In this document: piece after piece, positions 16,202 through 26,546 of the stretch
Position numbering within the stretch: the stretch's first letter is position 1
Layout: every line of letters starts with the position of its first letter
Assembly: GCF_023374055.1 (NCBI RefSeq)
Contig: NZ_JAMBEP010000003.1
Span: 248,001 to 312,000 of the forward strand
Direction of reading: 5' to 3'
DNA length: 64,000 nt
Source of the DNA: Luteimonas galliterrae
GTDB taxonomy: Bacteria > Pseudomonadota > Gammaproteobacteria > Xanthomonadales > Xanthomonadaceae
Translations under genes and position numbers: made by a program
Notes under the pieces: model-generated
Databases searched by the model: none
What the model saw: only the letters and a program-made list of their open reading frames with translations
What the model was told of the DNA's origin: nothing

Positions 16202-17770
16202 ATGAACATCGCAAAGATCCTGGCCGGATGGATACTACCGGCGGCGCTGGCGTTCATCGCCCCGCTCGCGCAGGCCGCGACGCCCACGCCGGCGCGCGCG
16301 CAGGCGGGCGAGGAAGTGTTCTACCACCTGTTCCTGCGCAGCTTCCGCGATGCCGACGGCGACCGCATCGGCGACCTGAAAGGCCTGACCGAAAAACTCG
16401 ATTATCTGCGCGACCTCGGCGTCACCTCGCTGCTGCTGACGCCGCTGCAGCCCTCGCCGTTCTACCACAACTATTTCGCGACCGATTTCGAAACCATCGA
16501 ACCCAAGTACGGCACGATGGACGACTACTTCGCCTTCGTCCGCGCCGCGCATGTGCGCGGGCTGAAGGTGTACCTGGACCAGGAAATCCAGTACGTGGCC
16601 GAGGGCCATCCCTGGTGGACGCAATCGCTGGGCAAGCCGCAGGCCGAGTTCGCCGACTATCTGCTGTGGCGCGATCCGCAGCACAACGAAGCGGAACCGT
16701 TCCTCAACCAGGCGCGATGGGAAGGCTACGACGGCCGCTGGATCGGCATCGCCATGGTCGACATGAACCGGCCGGCAGTGAAGCGCTATTTCGAAAAGAC
16801 GCTGCTGTTCTGGGCAGACCCGCACGGCGACGGCAGCGGCCGCGACGGCGTCGACGGTTTCCGCATCGACCACATGATGGACGATCTGGACAACAAGGGC
16901 CTGGCGAAGAATCTGTTCGCCGGGTTCTGGACGCCGATCTTCAAGGCCTTGAAGGCGCGCCGCCCCGGTTTCCGCATCATCGCCGAGCAGAGCGACTGGG
17001 GTTACGGCCAGGATTGGCTGGCGCGCGGCAATGCCGATCTGGTGTTCGCGTTTCCCCTGCGCGGCGCGCTGACCAAGCTCGACAAGCGCGAGATCGTGGA
17101 GGCTTTGCGCAAGACCGCCGAGATCACGCCGGCGGGCAAGGGCCAGATCGTGTTCCTGGAGAATCACGACACCGACCGCTTCATGTCGCTGATCGGCGGC
17201 GATTCCGCCCGTGCGCGCGCCGGCGCGGCGTTGGCGCTGCTGCTGAAGGGCGAACCGCTGCTCTACTACGGCCAGGAGCTGGGCATGCGCGGGGTCACCC
17301 GCAAGGGCACGATGTCCGACTCGGCGCACATCCCGCTGCGCGAGGCGATGCGCTGGAACGCGGACCTCGACGCGCCGGGTTCGGCGATTTGGTACAAGAG
17401 CGATAAGCCTTGGTGGAACCAGCGTTACAACCGCTCCGGCGACGGCGTTTCCGTGCAGGAAGAAGGCCAAGCCGGCTCGCTGCACGCTTGGTATCGCCAA
17501 CTGCTGGCGCTGCGGCGGACGCGGCCGGAATTGCGCAACGGCACGCAACGCATCGTCTGCGGCGACGATTCGCCAGTGATCTGCGTACTGCGCGAATCCG
17601 GCGCTGCGCGCAGCTTGCTGTTGGTCAATCTGGGGACGACTACGGCGAAACCGGACTTGGACGCGACGCTCGCTGGTGCTACGTGGACCGACCTGCTCGA
17701 TGGCGGCATGGTCGACGCGGCGCAGTTGCGGCTGCAGCCGCTGGCGGTGCGGGTGCTTGGCACGCCCTGA
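16202..17770 (+). CDS. Secreted GH13 alpha-amylase-family glycoside hydrolase
   Basis: 522-residue exported enzyme. A signal peptide (ILPAALAFIAPLAQAA) precedes a GH13 (beta/alpha)8 barrel beginning VFYHLFLRSFRDADGDRIGD. The family regions are GFRIDHMMDD (nucleophile Asp), IIAEQSDWG (acid/base Glu) and FLENHDTDRF (transition-state Asp), then a small C-terminal beta domain. It should hydrolyse or rearrange alpha-glucosidic bonds in the periplasm or outside the cell; the specificity is not readable. ATG 16202 follows GAGGAGGGA at a good distance. The downstream AraC gene may sense the sugar. Confidence 0.92.
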   Translation: MNIAKILAGWILPAALAFIAPLAQAATPTPARAQAGEEVFYHLFLRSFRDADGDRIGDLKGLTEKLDYLRDLGVTSLLLTPLQPSPFYHNYFATDFETIEPKYGTMDDYFAFVRAAHVRGLKVYLDQEIQYVAEGHPWWTQSLGKPQAEFADYLLWRDPQHNEAEPFLNQARWEGYDGRWIGIAMVDMNRPAVKRYFEKTLLFWADPHGDGSGRDGVDGFRIDHMMDDLDNKGLAKNLFAGFWTPIFKALKARRPGFRIIAEQSDWGYGQDWLARGNADLVFAFPLRGALTKLDKREIVEALRKTAEITPAGKGQIVFLENHDTDRFMSLIGGDSARARAGAALALLLKGEPLLYYGQELGMRGVTRKGTMSDSAHIPLREAMRWNADLDAPGSAIWYKSDKPWWNQRYNRSGDGVSVQEEGQAGSLHAWYRQLLALRRTRPELRNGTQRIVCGDDSPVICVLRESGAARSLLLVNLGTTTAKPDLDATLAGATWTDLLDGGMVDAAQLRLQPLAVRVLGTP

Positions 17771-17781
17771 AACGCTAGGCG

Positions 17782-17969
17782 CGCTATCCTGCGCACGGTC
17801 GAGAGCTCGCGGCTGAAGCCGCTCCCACAAAAAGATGAATGCGCCGCTTCTGGAACGCTCGATCTACGAGTTCGCCCGCTATCCTTGCGCACGATCAAGA
17901 GCTCGCGGCTGAAGCCGCTCCTACAAATACGAAATGAACGTGCCGCATCTGGAACGCCCGATCTGCGAG
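17782..17969 (+). repeat. Tandem duplication of AraC upstream region and first codons
   Basis: Two consecutive units of about 95 bases (17782-17876 and 17877-17969) align throughout. Each has CGCTATCCTGCGCAC, a REP arm (17803-17830 and 17899-17926) and an ATG followed by about 13 matching codons. The first copy (ATG 17835, reading MNAPLLERSIYEF) is in frame but stops in the second REP arm. The second (ATG 17934, MNVPHLERPICEP) is the live gene start. Confidence 0.75.
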
Positions 17970-18794
17970 CCGGTGGAACTGCGCCCGGGCGCGCGGATCC
18001 GCGTCGAGCGCGTGCGGCAGGGCGCGGAGGCCGGCGCCAGCGAGCCGTTTCCGCATTACCACGACGTGCACGAGCTGGTGCTGTTCGGCAAGGTCGCCGG
18101 CGATTTCGTCGCCGAAGGGCGGCGTTACGCGCTGGCCGGCGGCAGCATCGCCTTCGTGCCGTCGATGCGCCAGCACGACTACGCGCTGGCGCCAGGCCCG
18201 CGCGACTGGCTGCTGGTGCAGATCGACGCCACCGCCGGCGAGACGCTGGCGCAAGCGCCGGGACTGGAGCGCCTGGCGCACGCGTTCTGCGCCCGGCCCG
18301 GCCGCGCGTTGCAGCGTCGCATCGCGGTGCTCGCGGATTGGCTGACCGAATTGGGCGGCGCCGATCCGCTCGCTGCGACGCTGGTCGAATTGCTGCTGCG
18401 CGCCGCGGTGCGCGCGCCGGCGATCGCTGGACATAAGTTGACCGCCGACGCCGATGCGCTGGACCGCCTGCGCCCGGCGATCGAGCGGCTGCGCCGCGAC
18501 CCGGCGCACGCGCCCAGCGCCGAAGCGGCCGCGGCCTTGTGTGCGCTGGCGCCGGCCTATTTCAGCCGCCGCTTCAAGCAGCAGATCGGGATGACCTGGA
18601 GCGATTACGTGCGCACCCATCGTCTGCACCTGGCCAGCCAGCGATTGCTCGACAGCGAGCAGACCGTGGCTGCGATCGCCTACGCGTTGGGTTTTTCCAC
18701 GCCGTCGCATTTCGGCGAGCTGTTCCATCGCCGCTTCGGGATGACACCGAAGGAATATCGGGATGCGGGTCGTGTACCGCCGCAATCGGCGTGA
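17934..18794 (+). CDS. AraC-family transcriptional regulator
   Basis: 286-residue regulator with an N-terminal cupin-like sensing domain (FPHYHDVHELVLFGKVAGDF, about 35-110) and a C-terminal double helix-turn-helix (about 185-280). The second HTH, VAAIAYALGFSTPSHFGELFHRRFGMTPKEYR, matches the AraC/XylS signature closely. It follows the GH13 gene in the same direction, so a sugar-responsive role is possible but unproven. Its upstream region is a REP-containing tandem duplication that also carries a dead copy of its first codons. The stop is followed by a single REP arm. Confidence 0.9.
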   Translation: MNVPHLERPICEPVELRPGARIRVERVRQGAEAGASEPFPHYHDVHELVLFGKVAGDFVAEGRRYALAGGSIAFVPSMRQHDYALAPGPRDWLLVQIDATAGETLAQAPGLERLAHAFCARPGRALQRRIAVLADWLTELGGADPLAATLVELLLRAAVRAPAIAGHKLTADADALDRLRPAIERLRRDPAHAPSAEAAAALCALAPAYFSRRFKQQIGMTWSDYVRTHRLHLASQRLLDSEQTVAAIAYALGFSTPSHFGELFHRRFGMTPKEYRDAGRVPPQSA

Positions 18795-18830
18795 TGATCG
18801 GTGGATCATGGCGAACCGCTGTGAAGCGAA

Positions 18831-18859
18831 GAGCTCGCGGCTGAAGCCGCTCCTACGAA
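18831..18859. repeat. Single REP arm
   Basis: GAGCTCGCGGCTGAAGCCGC continuing to CTCCTACGAA, one arm of the GTAG REP with the GCTGAAGC variant. No partner arm is close by. Confidence 0.7.
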
Positions 18860-18878
18860 GAGCAGCGACCGATGCGTT

Positions 18879-19184
18879 TTACGAAGGGCGATGCGGGCGC
18901 AGTTCGCGGGCGAAGCCGTCGATGATGCGGCAGACGCGGATCACTTCGAATTCGTAGGGATAGGCGCGCAGCAGCCACGGTATCGGCAGGAAGGCGTGTT
19001 CGTTTTTCATGGCCGCAGCGATGCCTTCGGCGGCGGCCTTTTCGAGGGTGGCGCCTTCGTCGCCGGTCAGCGCGGCGGGGGCGTAGACGGTGCCGTCGTT
19101 GGCGATGCCGAAGACGCGGGCCCAGGGCGGCGCGGGGATGTTGGGGTCGGGTTTGCCGGCTTCGTACCAAGTTACGTGGAGCAT
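18879..19184 (-). CDS. Small hypothetical protein
   Basis: 101-residue soluble protein beginning MLHVTWYEAGKPDPN and ending in ELRPHRPS. There is no signal peptide, membrane segment or motif I recognise. The middle is rich in Ala/Glu (EGATLEKAAAEGIAAAMKNEHAF), followed by a well-conserved-looking FEVIRVCRIIDGFARELR. ATG 19184 with AAAGG ten bases upstream was chosen; the frame extends to 19247 but that part is repeat-derived. It is convergent with the AraC gene. Family and function unknown. Confidence 0.6.
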   Translation of the reverse strand: MLHVTWYEAGKPDPNIPAPPWARVFGIANDGTVYAPAALTGDEGATLEKAAAEGIAAAMKNEHAFLPIPWLLRAYPYEFEVIRVCRIIDGFARELRPHRPS

Positions 19185-19551
19185 GATGTTCGGGGCCTTT
19201 CTTGTGGCGAGCGATGCTAGCTTGGGGTTGCGCGTGCCCTCACCCAACCCTCTCCCGCAAGCGGGAGAGGGCTAAAGCTTTGCCCTCTCCCGCTTGCGGG
19301 AGAGGGACAGGCCGAAGGCCAGGGAGAGGGGCCGGCTTTCCGATAAGAGCGAAAGTCACTGGGTTCCCGCCTTCGCGGGAATGACGGCCTCAAAGCGAGA
19401 AGCACGCTCGCTTCGCTCACGCACCCCTCCCCTGCCCTTCGGGCATCCCGCTCCGCGCCCCGGCCCTCGCTTACGCGAGGGCGTGCAGGGGCATGCGAAG
19501 CTGCGCTTCGCAAGCATGCCCCTTCACCCCGCAAGGGGAGAGGAAACAGCA
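19185..19551. other. 367-bp repeat array between small ORF and aceE
   Basis: No gene seen. In order it holds two CTCTCCCGC palindromes (19250-19310), the composite repeat shared with 15070-15176 (19275-19388), a CCCTCG/CGAGGG hairpin near 19460-19485, a GGGGCATGC/GCATGCCCC hairpin (19490-19525) and CCCCTT/AAGGGG near 19522-19542. The last lies just after the aceE stop on the minus strand and may terminate it. Confidence 0.65.
19239..19388. repeat. Composite CTCTCCC / ATTCCCGC repeat (copies 2 and 3)
   Basis: CCCTCTCCCGC..GCGGGAGAGGG occurs twice within 60 bases. The second is followed by the GGCCGAAGGCC palindrome and the TTCCCGCCTTCGCGGGAA palindrome in the same order as at 15070-15176. Confidence 0.75.
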
Positions 19552-22242
<2,691 letters not shown>

Positions 22243-22327
22243 CGATGCGCTCCGCTGCGGCGCTGGGCCGCGTTTTTGGGGTCGTTTAGAGCTGGGAGTC
22301 TAACAGGGGCAAAGGACGAAATAATTT

Positions 22328-22363
22328 GACCCGGGTTATTTATCGATCTTTTTTATCCGGGTC
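22328..22363. promoter_or_regulatory. Inverted repeat upstream of aceE
   Basis: GACCCGG (22328-22334) and CCGGGTC (22357-22363) are separated by a 22-base AT-rich spacer, about 85 bases before the aceE start. It could be a regulator site for aceE or a hairpin; neither is shown. Confidence 0.35.
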
Positions 22364-22374
22364 TTTCTGCTTTT

Positions 22375-22451
22375 GTAGGAGCGGCTTTAGCCGCGAGCTT
22401 TTTGACGGCTGTGAGCGCCTGGCAAAAGCTCGCGGCTAAAGCCGCTCCTAC
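22375..22451. repeat. GTAG-type REP hairpin (copy B)
   Basis: Perfect 28-bp inverted repeat (22375-22402 and 22424-22451) with the GTAGGAGCGGCTTTAGCCGC core and 21-base loop. Confidence 0.9.
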
Positions 22452-22576
22452 GAAGAGCGGCCGGACTCGCTTTTTTTCAGGCCAAGAGAACGGCGCCTCA
22501 GTTTGCCGCGGCGGCGCTTGCGCGATGGAGGCGGCGGCGGGATGCTGCGGAACGGGGGCTGGCCTGAGGGAATCCG

Positions 22577-24577
22577 GTGGCGCAGCACAGCGAAGGATCG
22601 GCGGCCGACGCGCAGACGGATGCCGCGCATGGCATCGCCGACGACGGCGTGCGCTGGCACCGCAGCCTGCGCACGCGGCTATTGCTGTGGACGAGCCTGG
22701 GCGCCGCCGCGCTGCTGCTGGCCGGCACCTGGCTGATCTATGCCAATGCCCGCGAACTGCTAGTGGCGCAATCGCGGCACGAAATCCGCAGCCTGGCCGA
22801 GCAAGGCGCGCGCACGCTGCAGGCGACGTTGGGATCGGTGACCGTCAGCGCGCAGACGCTGGCGGCCAGCGTGCGCGGCATCGGCTACGCGCCGCGCGAA
22901 CTCGACGCCGTGCTGCGCGCCGCCGTCGAAGGCGATCCGGACATCGCCGGCGCCATGCTGATCCTCGAACCGGGCGCGTTGGCGGACGCCGATCCCGAGC
23001 ACAGCTGGTACGTGCGCCGCGACGGCGATAGCTATTACGTGCAGCCGATGCGCTACGAAGGCTACGACTACCACGATCAGCCGTGGTGGCCGCGCACCGT
23101 CGGCGGCGGCAAAGCGTGGTGGTCGGAGCCTTATCGCAACAACGCGACCGGCGGCCAGTATTTCGTCACCTACAACCTGCCGCTGCGGCGCACGCCCGGC
23201 GGCGCACCGGTCGGCATGGTCAGCCTGGACGTGCCGGTGCAGCGGCTTCGCGACCTGGTCGGCGCATCGGCGACGGACGATGCGATCCAGCGCATGCTGC
23301 TCAGCCCCGAGCGCCAGTACGTGCTGCACCCGCAAGCGGCGCTGGAAATGGCTGCGAGCCTGGACGGCCAAGCGCGGCAACCGGCGTACCGCGTCCTGCA
23401 GCCGCTGCTCGACGCGGTCCGCGCGCGCCGCGATGGGGAACTGGAATACTTCGACCCGCGCAACGGCGGCAATCGCATGACGCTGGTGCGCCCGGTCGGC
23501 GACAGCGGCTGGACCTTGGGCCTGTCCGTGTCGGAAAGCTACGTGCTGGCCGGCCTGAAACGGACCGCGCGCCAGGTGCTGATCGGCGGCCTCGTCGCGA
23601 TCGCATTGATGTTGCTGCTGTTGCAGCTGGTCGCGCGGCGCATCACCGGGCCGCTGGCGTCGCTGACCGATTCGGCGCGGCACTTCGACGCCGGCGAGTT
23701 CGACCGGCCGCTGCCGCACACGGCGCGCCGCGACGAAGTCGGGCTGATGGCGCGCGCCTTCGACCATGCGCGCGGTTCGATCAAGGCGCAGATGGCGCAG
23801 ATCGAACAGATGGCGATGGCCCGGCAGAAATTGGACAGCGAGTTGTCGATCGCGCGCGAGATCCAGCTGGCGATGCTGCCGCACGACCGCGCCGTGACGC
23901 ACGGCGGCCGCAGCCTGCGGGCGCAGGCGCTGCTGGAGCCGGCCAAGGCGGTGGGCGGCGATTTCTACTGCCTGTTCGAGCGCGACGACGCCTTGTGGTT
24001 CGCGATCGGCGATGTGTCCGACAAGGGCGTGCCTGCCGCGCTGTTCATGGCGCGCAGCATCACCGTGCTGGAGATCGCCGCCGGCCGCGCCGCGACGCCG
24101 GCGCAGGCGCTGCGCGAGGCGGGCATGCGCCTGGCCGCGAACAACGACGCCTGCATGTTCGCGACCGTGCTGTGCGGCTGCGTCCTGCTCGACAGCGGCG
24201 AATGGTCGATGGCCAGCGCCGGGCACGAACCGCCGCTGCTGCGTCGCGCCGACGGCAGCGCGGAATTCGTCGCGCTGGCGTCGGGGCCGCCGCTGGGCAT
24301 CGAAACCGATGCGGTTTACGAGGTCTGGCACGGCCTGCTGCAGCCGGGCGACGCGCTGGTCGCCTATACCGACGGCATCACCGAGGCCTTCGATGCGCAG
24401 CAGCAGGCCTTCGGCAGCGAAAGGCTGCTGCAGCACGTGCGCGAATGCACGGATCCGGCCCGCTTGTGCGCCTGCGTGGTCGCCGCCGCGCACGCTTTCG
24501 CCGGTGGCGCACCGCAATCGGACGACCTGACCGTGCTGGCGCTAAGCTTGTCGGCGACGACGGCGGAGGTCGCTTGA
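22577..24577 (+). CDS. Membrane sensor serine phosphatase (Cache-HAMP-PP2C/SpoIIE)
   Basis: 666-residue RsbU/IcfG-like protein. GTG start behind GAGGGA. A membrane helix (about 35-57) is followed by a periplasmic dCache-type sensor (about 65-320, with WWSEPYRNNATGGQYFVTYN), a second helix (about 333-355), a HAMP domain (about 357-410) and a cytoplasmic PP2C phosphatase. The phosphatase motifs are GGDFYCLF, IGDVSDKGVPAALFMA, YTDGITEAF and PQSDDLTVLAL. It should dephosphorylate the STAS protein encoded two genes downstream when an extracellular ligand is sensed. It is the first gene of a three-gene partner-switching cassette. Confidence 0.92.
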   Translation: MAQHSEGSAADAQTDAAHGIADDGVRWHRSLRTRLLLWTSLGAAALLLAGTWLIYANARELLVAQSRHEIRSLAEQGARTLQATLGSVTVSAQTLAASVRGIGYAPRELDAVLRAAVEGDPDIAGAMLILEPGALADADPEHSWYVRRDGDSYYVQPMRYEGYDYHDQPWWPRTVGGGKAWWSEPYRNNATGGQYFVTYNLPLRRTPGGAPVGMVSLDVPVQRLRDLVGASATDDAIQRMLLSPERQYVLHPQAALEMAASLDGQARQPAYRVLQPLLDAVRARRDGELEYFDPRNGGNRMTLVRPVGDSGWTLGLSVSESYVLAGLKRTARQVLIGGLVAIALMLLLLQLVARRITGPLASLTDSARHFDAGEFDRPLPHTARRDEVGLMARAFDHARGSIKAQMAQIEQMAMARQKLDSELSIAREIQLAMLPHDRAVTHGGRSLRAQALLEPAKAVGGDFYCLFERDDALWFAIGDVSDKGVPAALFMARSITVLEIAAGRAATPAQALREAGMRLAANNDACMFATVLCGCVLLDSGEWSMASAGHEPPLLRRADGSAEFVALASGPPLGIETDAVYEVWHGLLQPGDALVAYTDGITEAFDAQQQAFGSERLLQHVRECTDPARLCACVVAAAHAFAGGAPQSDDLTVLALSLSATTAEVA

Positions 24578-24579
24578 GC

Positions 24580-25002
24580 ATGCATCTGCGGATCGCCATC
24601 CCGAACCGGCGCGAGCGCTTGCGCGAGCTGGCCGATACGATCGATGCGGCCTTGCTGGCGCACGGCATCGACCGCGTGCTGCGCGACGACGTGCGGCTGA
24701 TCGCCGAAGAAGTGGCGGGCAACAGCGTCGGTCACGGTTACCCAGAAGACTGCAGCGGCGAAGTGGTGGTCGAAATCGATCGCCGGCCCGGCGCGCTGGC
24801 GCTGGAATTCCGCGACGACGGCCGCCCCTTCGATCCGCTGTCCGCGCCGGCGCCCGCGCTCGACGGCGATATCGATGCGCGTCCGATCGGCGGCCTGGGC
24901 CTGCATCTGGTGCGCGAGCTGGCGCACAGCCTGAGCTATGCGCGCGAAGAACCCTATAACGTGCTGCGCGTGACGCTGCGCGACCCCGCCCACGGGCGCT
25001 GA
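24580..25002 (+). CDS. RsbW-like anti-sigma/serine kinase (HATPase_c)
   Basis: 140-residue GHKL ATPase of the RsbW/SpoIIAB type. The N box EEVAGNSVGHGY and the G box GGLGLHLVRELA are intact. There is no transmembrane or receiver part. It would phosphorylate the STAS protein and bind a partner such as a sigma factor or a response protein. The ATG at 24580 is two bases after the phosphatase stop; a TTG at 24574 that overlaps that stop is an alternative. No sigma factor gene is adjacent, so the output is unknown. Confidence 0.88.
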   Translation: MHLRIAIPNRRERLRELADTIDAALLAHGIDRVLRDDVRLIAEEVAGNSVGHGYPEDCSGEVVVEIDRRPGALALEFRDDGRPFDPLSAPAPALDGDIDARPIGGLGLHLVRELAHSLSYAREEPYNVLRVTLRDPAHGR

Positions 25003-25017
25003 CCACCGGAGACCGCC

Positions 25018-25401
25018 ATGGACCTGCAGATCCGCATCGACCCGCCGCGCGGCGACAGCCAGCGCGTGGCGCTGGCCGGGCGCCTGGACACGCACAGCTA
25101 CGACGAACTGGATCGGCGGCTGGCGCCGGTGCTGGCCTCGGACATCCGTTCGCTGGTGCTGGACTTGGGCGGACTGGAATACATCAGTTCGGCCGGCGTG
25201 CGCTCGGTATTCAAGGCGCGCAAGGCGCTGGCCGCGCGCGGCGGCAAGGTGGTGGTGGCCAATCCGCAGCCGCAGATCGCCAAGGTATTCGACATCGTCA
25301 AGGCGGTGCCGATGAACGAGGTATTCGCTTCGGTCGCCGAAGCCGACGCCTATCTGGACGCGATGCAGCAGAAGGTGCTGCGCGGCGAGGACGACGACTG
25401 A
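25018..25401 (+). CDS. STAS-domain anti-sigma factor antagonist
   Basis: 127-residue SpoIIAA/RsbV-like protein. The single STAS domain includes RSLVLDLGGLEYISSAGVRSVF, where S58 in ISSAG is at the position phosphorylated in SpoIIAA. It has the usual VVVANPQPQIAKVFDIVKAVP helix-strand end. It is the substrate expected for both the upstream kinase and phosphatase. ACCGGAGACC precedes the ATG. The C-terminal tail is acidic (RGEDDD). Confidence 0.92.
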   Translation: MDLQIRIDPPRGDSQRVALAGRLDTHSYDELDRRLAPVLASDIRSLVLDLGGLEYISSAGVRSVFKARKALAARGGKVVVANPQPQIAKVFDIVKAVPMNEVFASVAEADAYLDAMQQKVLRGEDDD

Positions 25402-25482
25402 AGGCCAAGGCCGTTCATGCCGTCGCAGGCCGGCCACACCGGCTTTCGCTACGATGTGCGCACCCGCAGCAGCGAACCGGCG

Positions 25483-26451
25483 ATGAGCACCCACCCCCCG
25501 CAACCTCCGCGCGTGTCCGTGGCGCTTTGCGTCTACAACGGCGAAAAGCACCTGCGCGAGCAGTTGGACACGGTGCTGGCGCAGCGCGGCGTGGACCTGG
25601 AAGTGATCGCGGTCGACGACGGCTCGCGCGACGGCAGCGTGGCGCTGCTGCGCGAGGCCGCGGCGCGCGATCCGCGGCTGCAGGTGCACGTCAATCCGGA
25701 AAACCTGGGCCCGCTGCGCAGTTTCGAGCGCGCGATGTCGTTGGGCGGCGGCGAGTTCGTCGCGCCCTGCGACCAGGACGACCGCTGGCATCCCGACAAG
25801 CTGGCCCAGCTGCTGGCCTGCATCGGCGATGCCGACCTGGCTTATTGCGATTCGGAATACATCGACGACGGCGGCCGGCCCAGCGGTCGCGGCATTTCTT
25901 CGGACCTGACCATGATGTCCGGGCGCGAGCCGATGCGGTTCGTGTTTTCCAACTCGGTCTCCGGCCACGCGCTGATCGTGCGGCGCGCGCTGTTCGAAGC
26001 GGCGCGGCCGTTCCCGCCCGGACTGTTCCACGATTGGTGGCTGGCGATGTGCGCATCGGCGCGCGGCGGCGTGGCGTATCTAGACGAAGCGCTGGTGCAG
26101 TTCCGCCGCCACGATGCCGCGTTCTCGCCGCTCGGCAAGGACGCGGCGCAGGCGCCGCCGAGCCGCAATCGGGTCTGGCTGGAAGAACGGCGCGCCCTGC
26201 TGCGCGCGCTGGCCGGCAGCGCCTTCGACCGCGACGGCCGCGCGGCGGCGATGCTGCACGCGTTGGAGCAGGCCGAAGCGGGACGCGGCTACGGACCGTT
26301 GTTGCGCAGCGTGTGGCAATCGCGCGCTGCGGCGCCGCCTTGGCGCGGGTCGACGGCGATCAACGCATTGCGTCTGCAGAGCCGCTTCATCCGCAAACTG
26401 CGCCGCGCGCGCAAAGAGCCGCCGATCGCCGGACCCCGATTCCGCCTGTAG
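25483..26451 (+). CDS. Glycosyltransferase family 2
   Basis: 322-residue GT2 (GT-A fold). The N-terminal Rossmann-like part has VSVALCVYNGEKHLREQLDTV and VIAVDDGSRDGS, and the metal-binding DXD-like motif appears as CDQDDRWHPDK. PFPPGLFHDWWLAM resembles the acceptor/catalytic region of rhamnosyl- or galactosyltransferases. Start ATG 25483 (MSTHPPQPP) is chosen over the in-frame ATG 25417, since the extra 22 residues are not family-like. It may form part of a surface-polysaccharide group with the two GT2 genes on the opposite strand. Donor and acceptor unknown. Confidence 0.9.
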   Translation: MSTHPPQPPRVSVALCVYNGEKHLREQLDTVLAQRGVDLEVIAVDDGSRDGSVALLREAAARDPRLQVHVNPENLGPLRSFERAMSLGGGEFVAPCDQDDRWHPDKLAQLLACIGDADLAYCDSEYIDDGGRPSGRGISSDLTMMSGREPMRFVFSNSVSGHALIVRRALFEAARPFPPGLFHDWWLAMCASARGGVAYLDEALVQFRRHDAAFSPLGKDAAQAPPSRNRVWLEERRALLRALAGSAFDRDGRAAAMLHALEQAEAGRGYGPLLRSVWQSRAAAPPWRGSTAINALRLQSRFIRKLRRARKEPPIAGPRFRL

Positions 26452-26546
26452 CCCGGGTGGCGCCGAAGGCGATACCCGGGACCGCGCGATCCCGGAGGTC
26501 TATCTCGGCTCAATCTCCGGGTATCGCCTTCGGCGCCACCCGGGCT
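26449..26546. repeat. CCCGGGTGGCGCCGAAGGCG inverted repeat
   Basis: Perfect 30-bp arms (26450-26479 and 26517-26546) around a 37-base loop, between two convergent glycosyltransferase genes. The right arm is inside the coding end of the minus-strand gene, giving its last residues VAPKAIPGD. A close relative lies at 59439-59526. It could serve as a bidirectional terminator. Confidence 0.85.

Larger units (their letters stand above)
22243..22576. other. 334-bp divergent intergenic region
   Basis: No gene seen. It contains the putative aceE promoter region with a spaced GACCCGG/CCGGGTC inverted repeat (22328-22363), a full REP hairpin (22375-22451), and the GAGGGA ribosome binding site of the phosphatase gene. 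Confidence 0.6.

Noticed and set aside
19239-19550. CRISPR-like array
   Set aside because: Repeats are palindromes of several families with unequal spacing and no cas genes.
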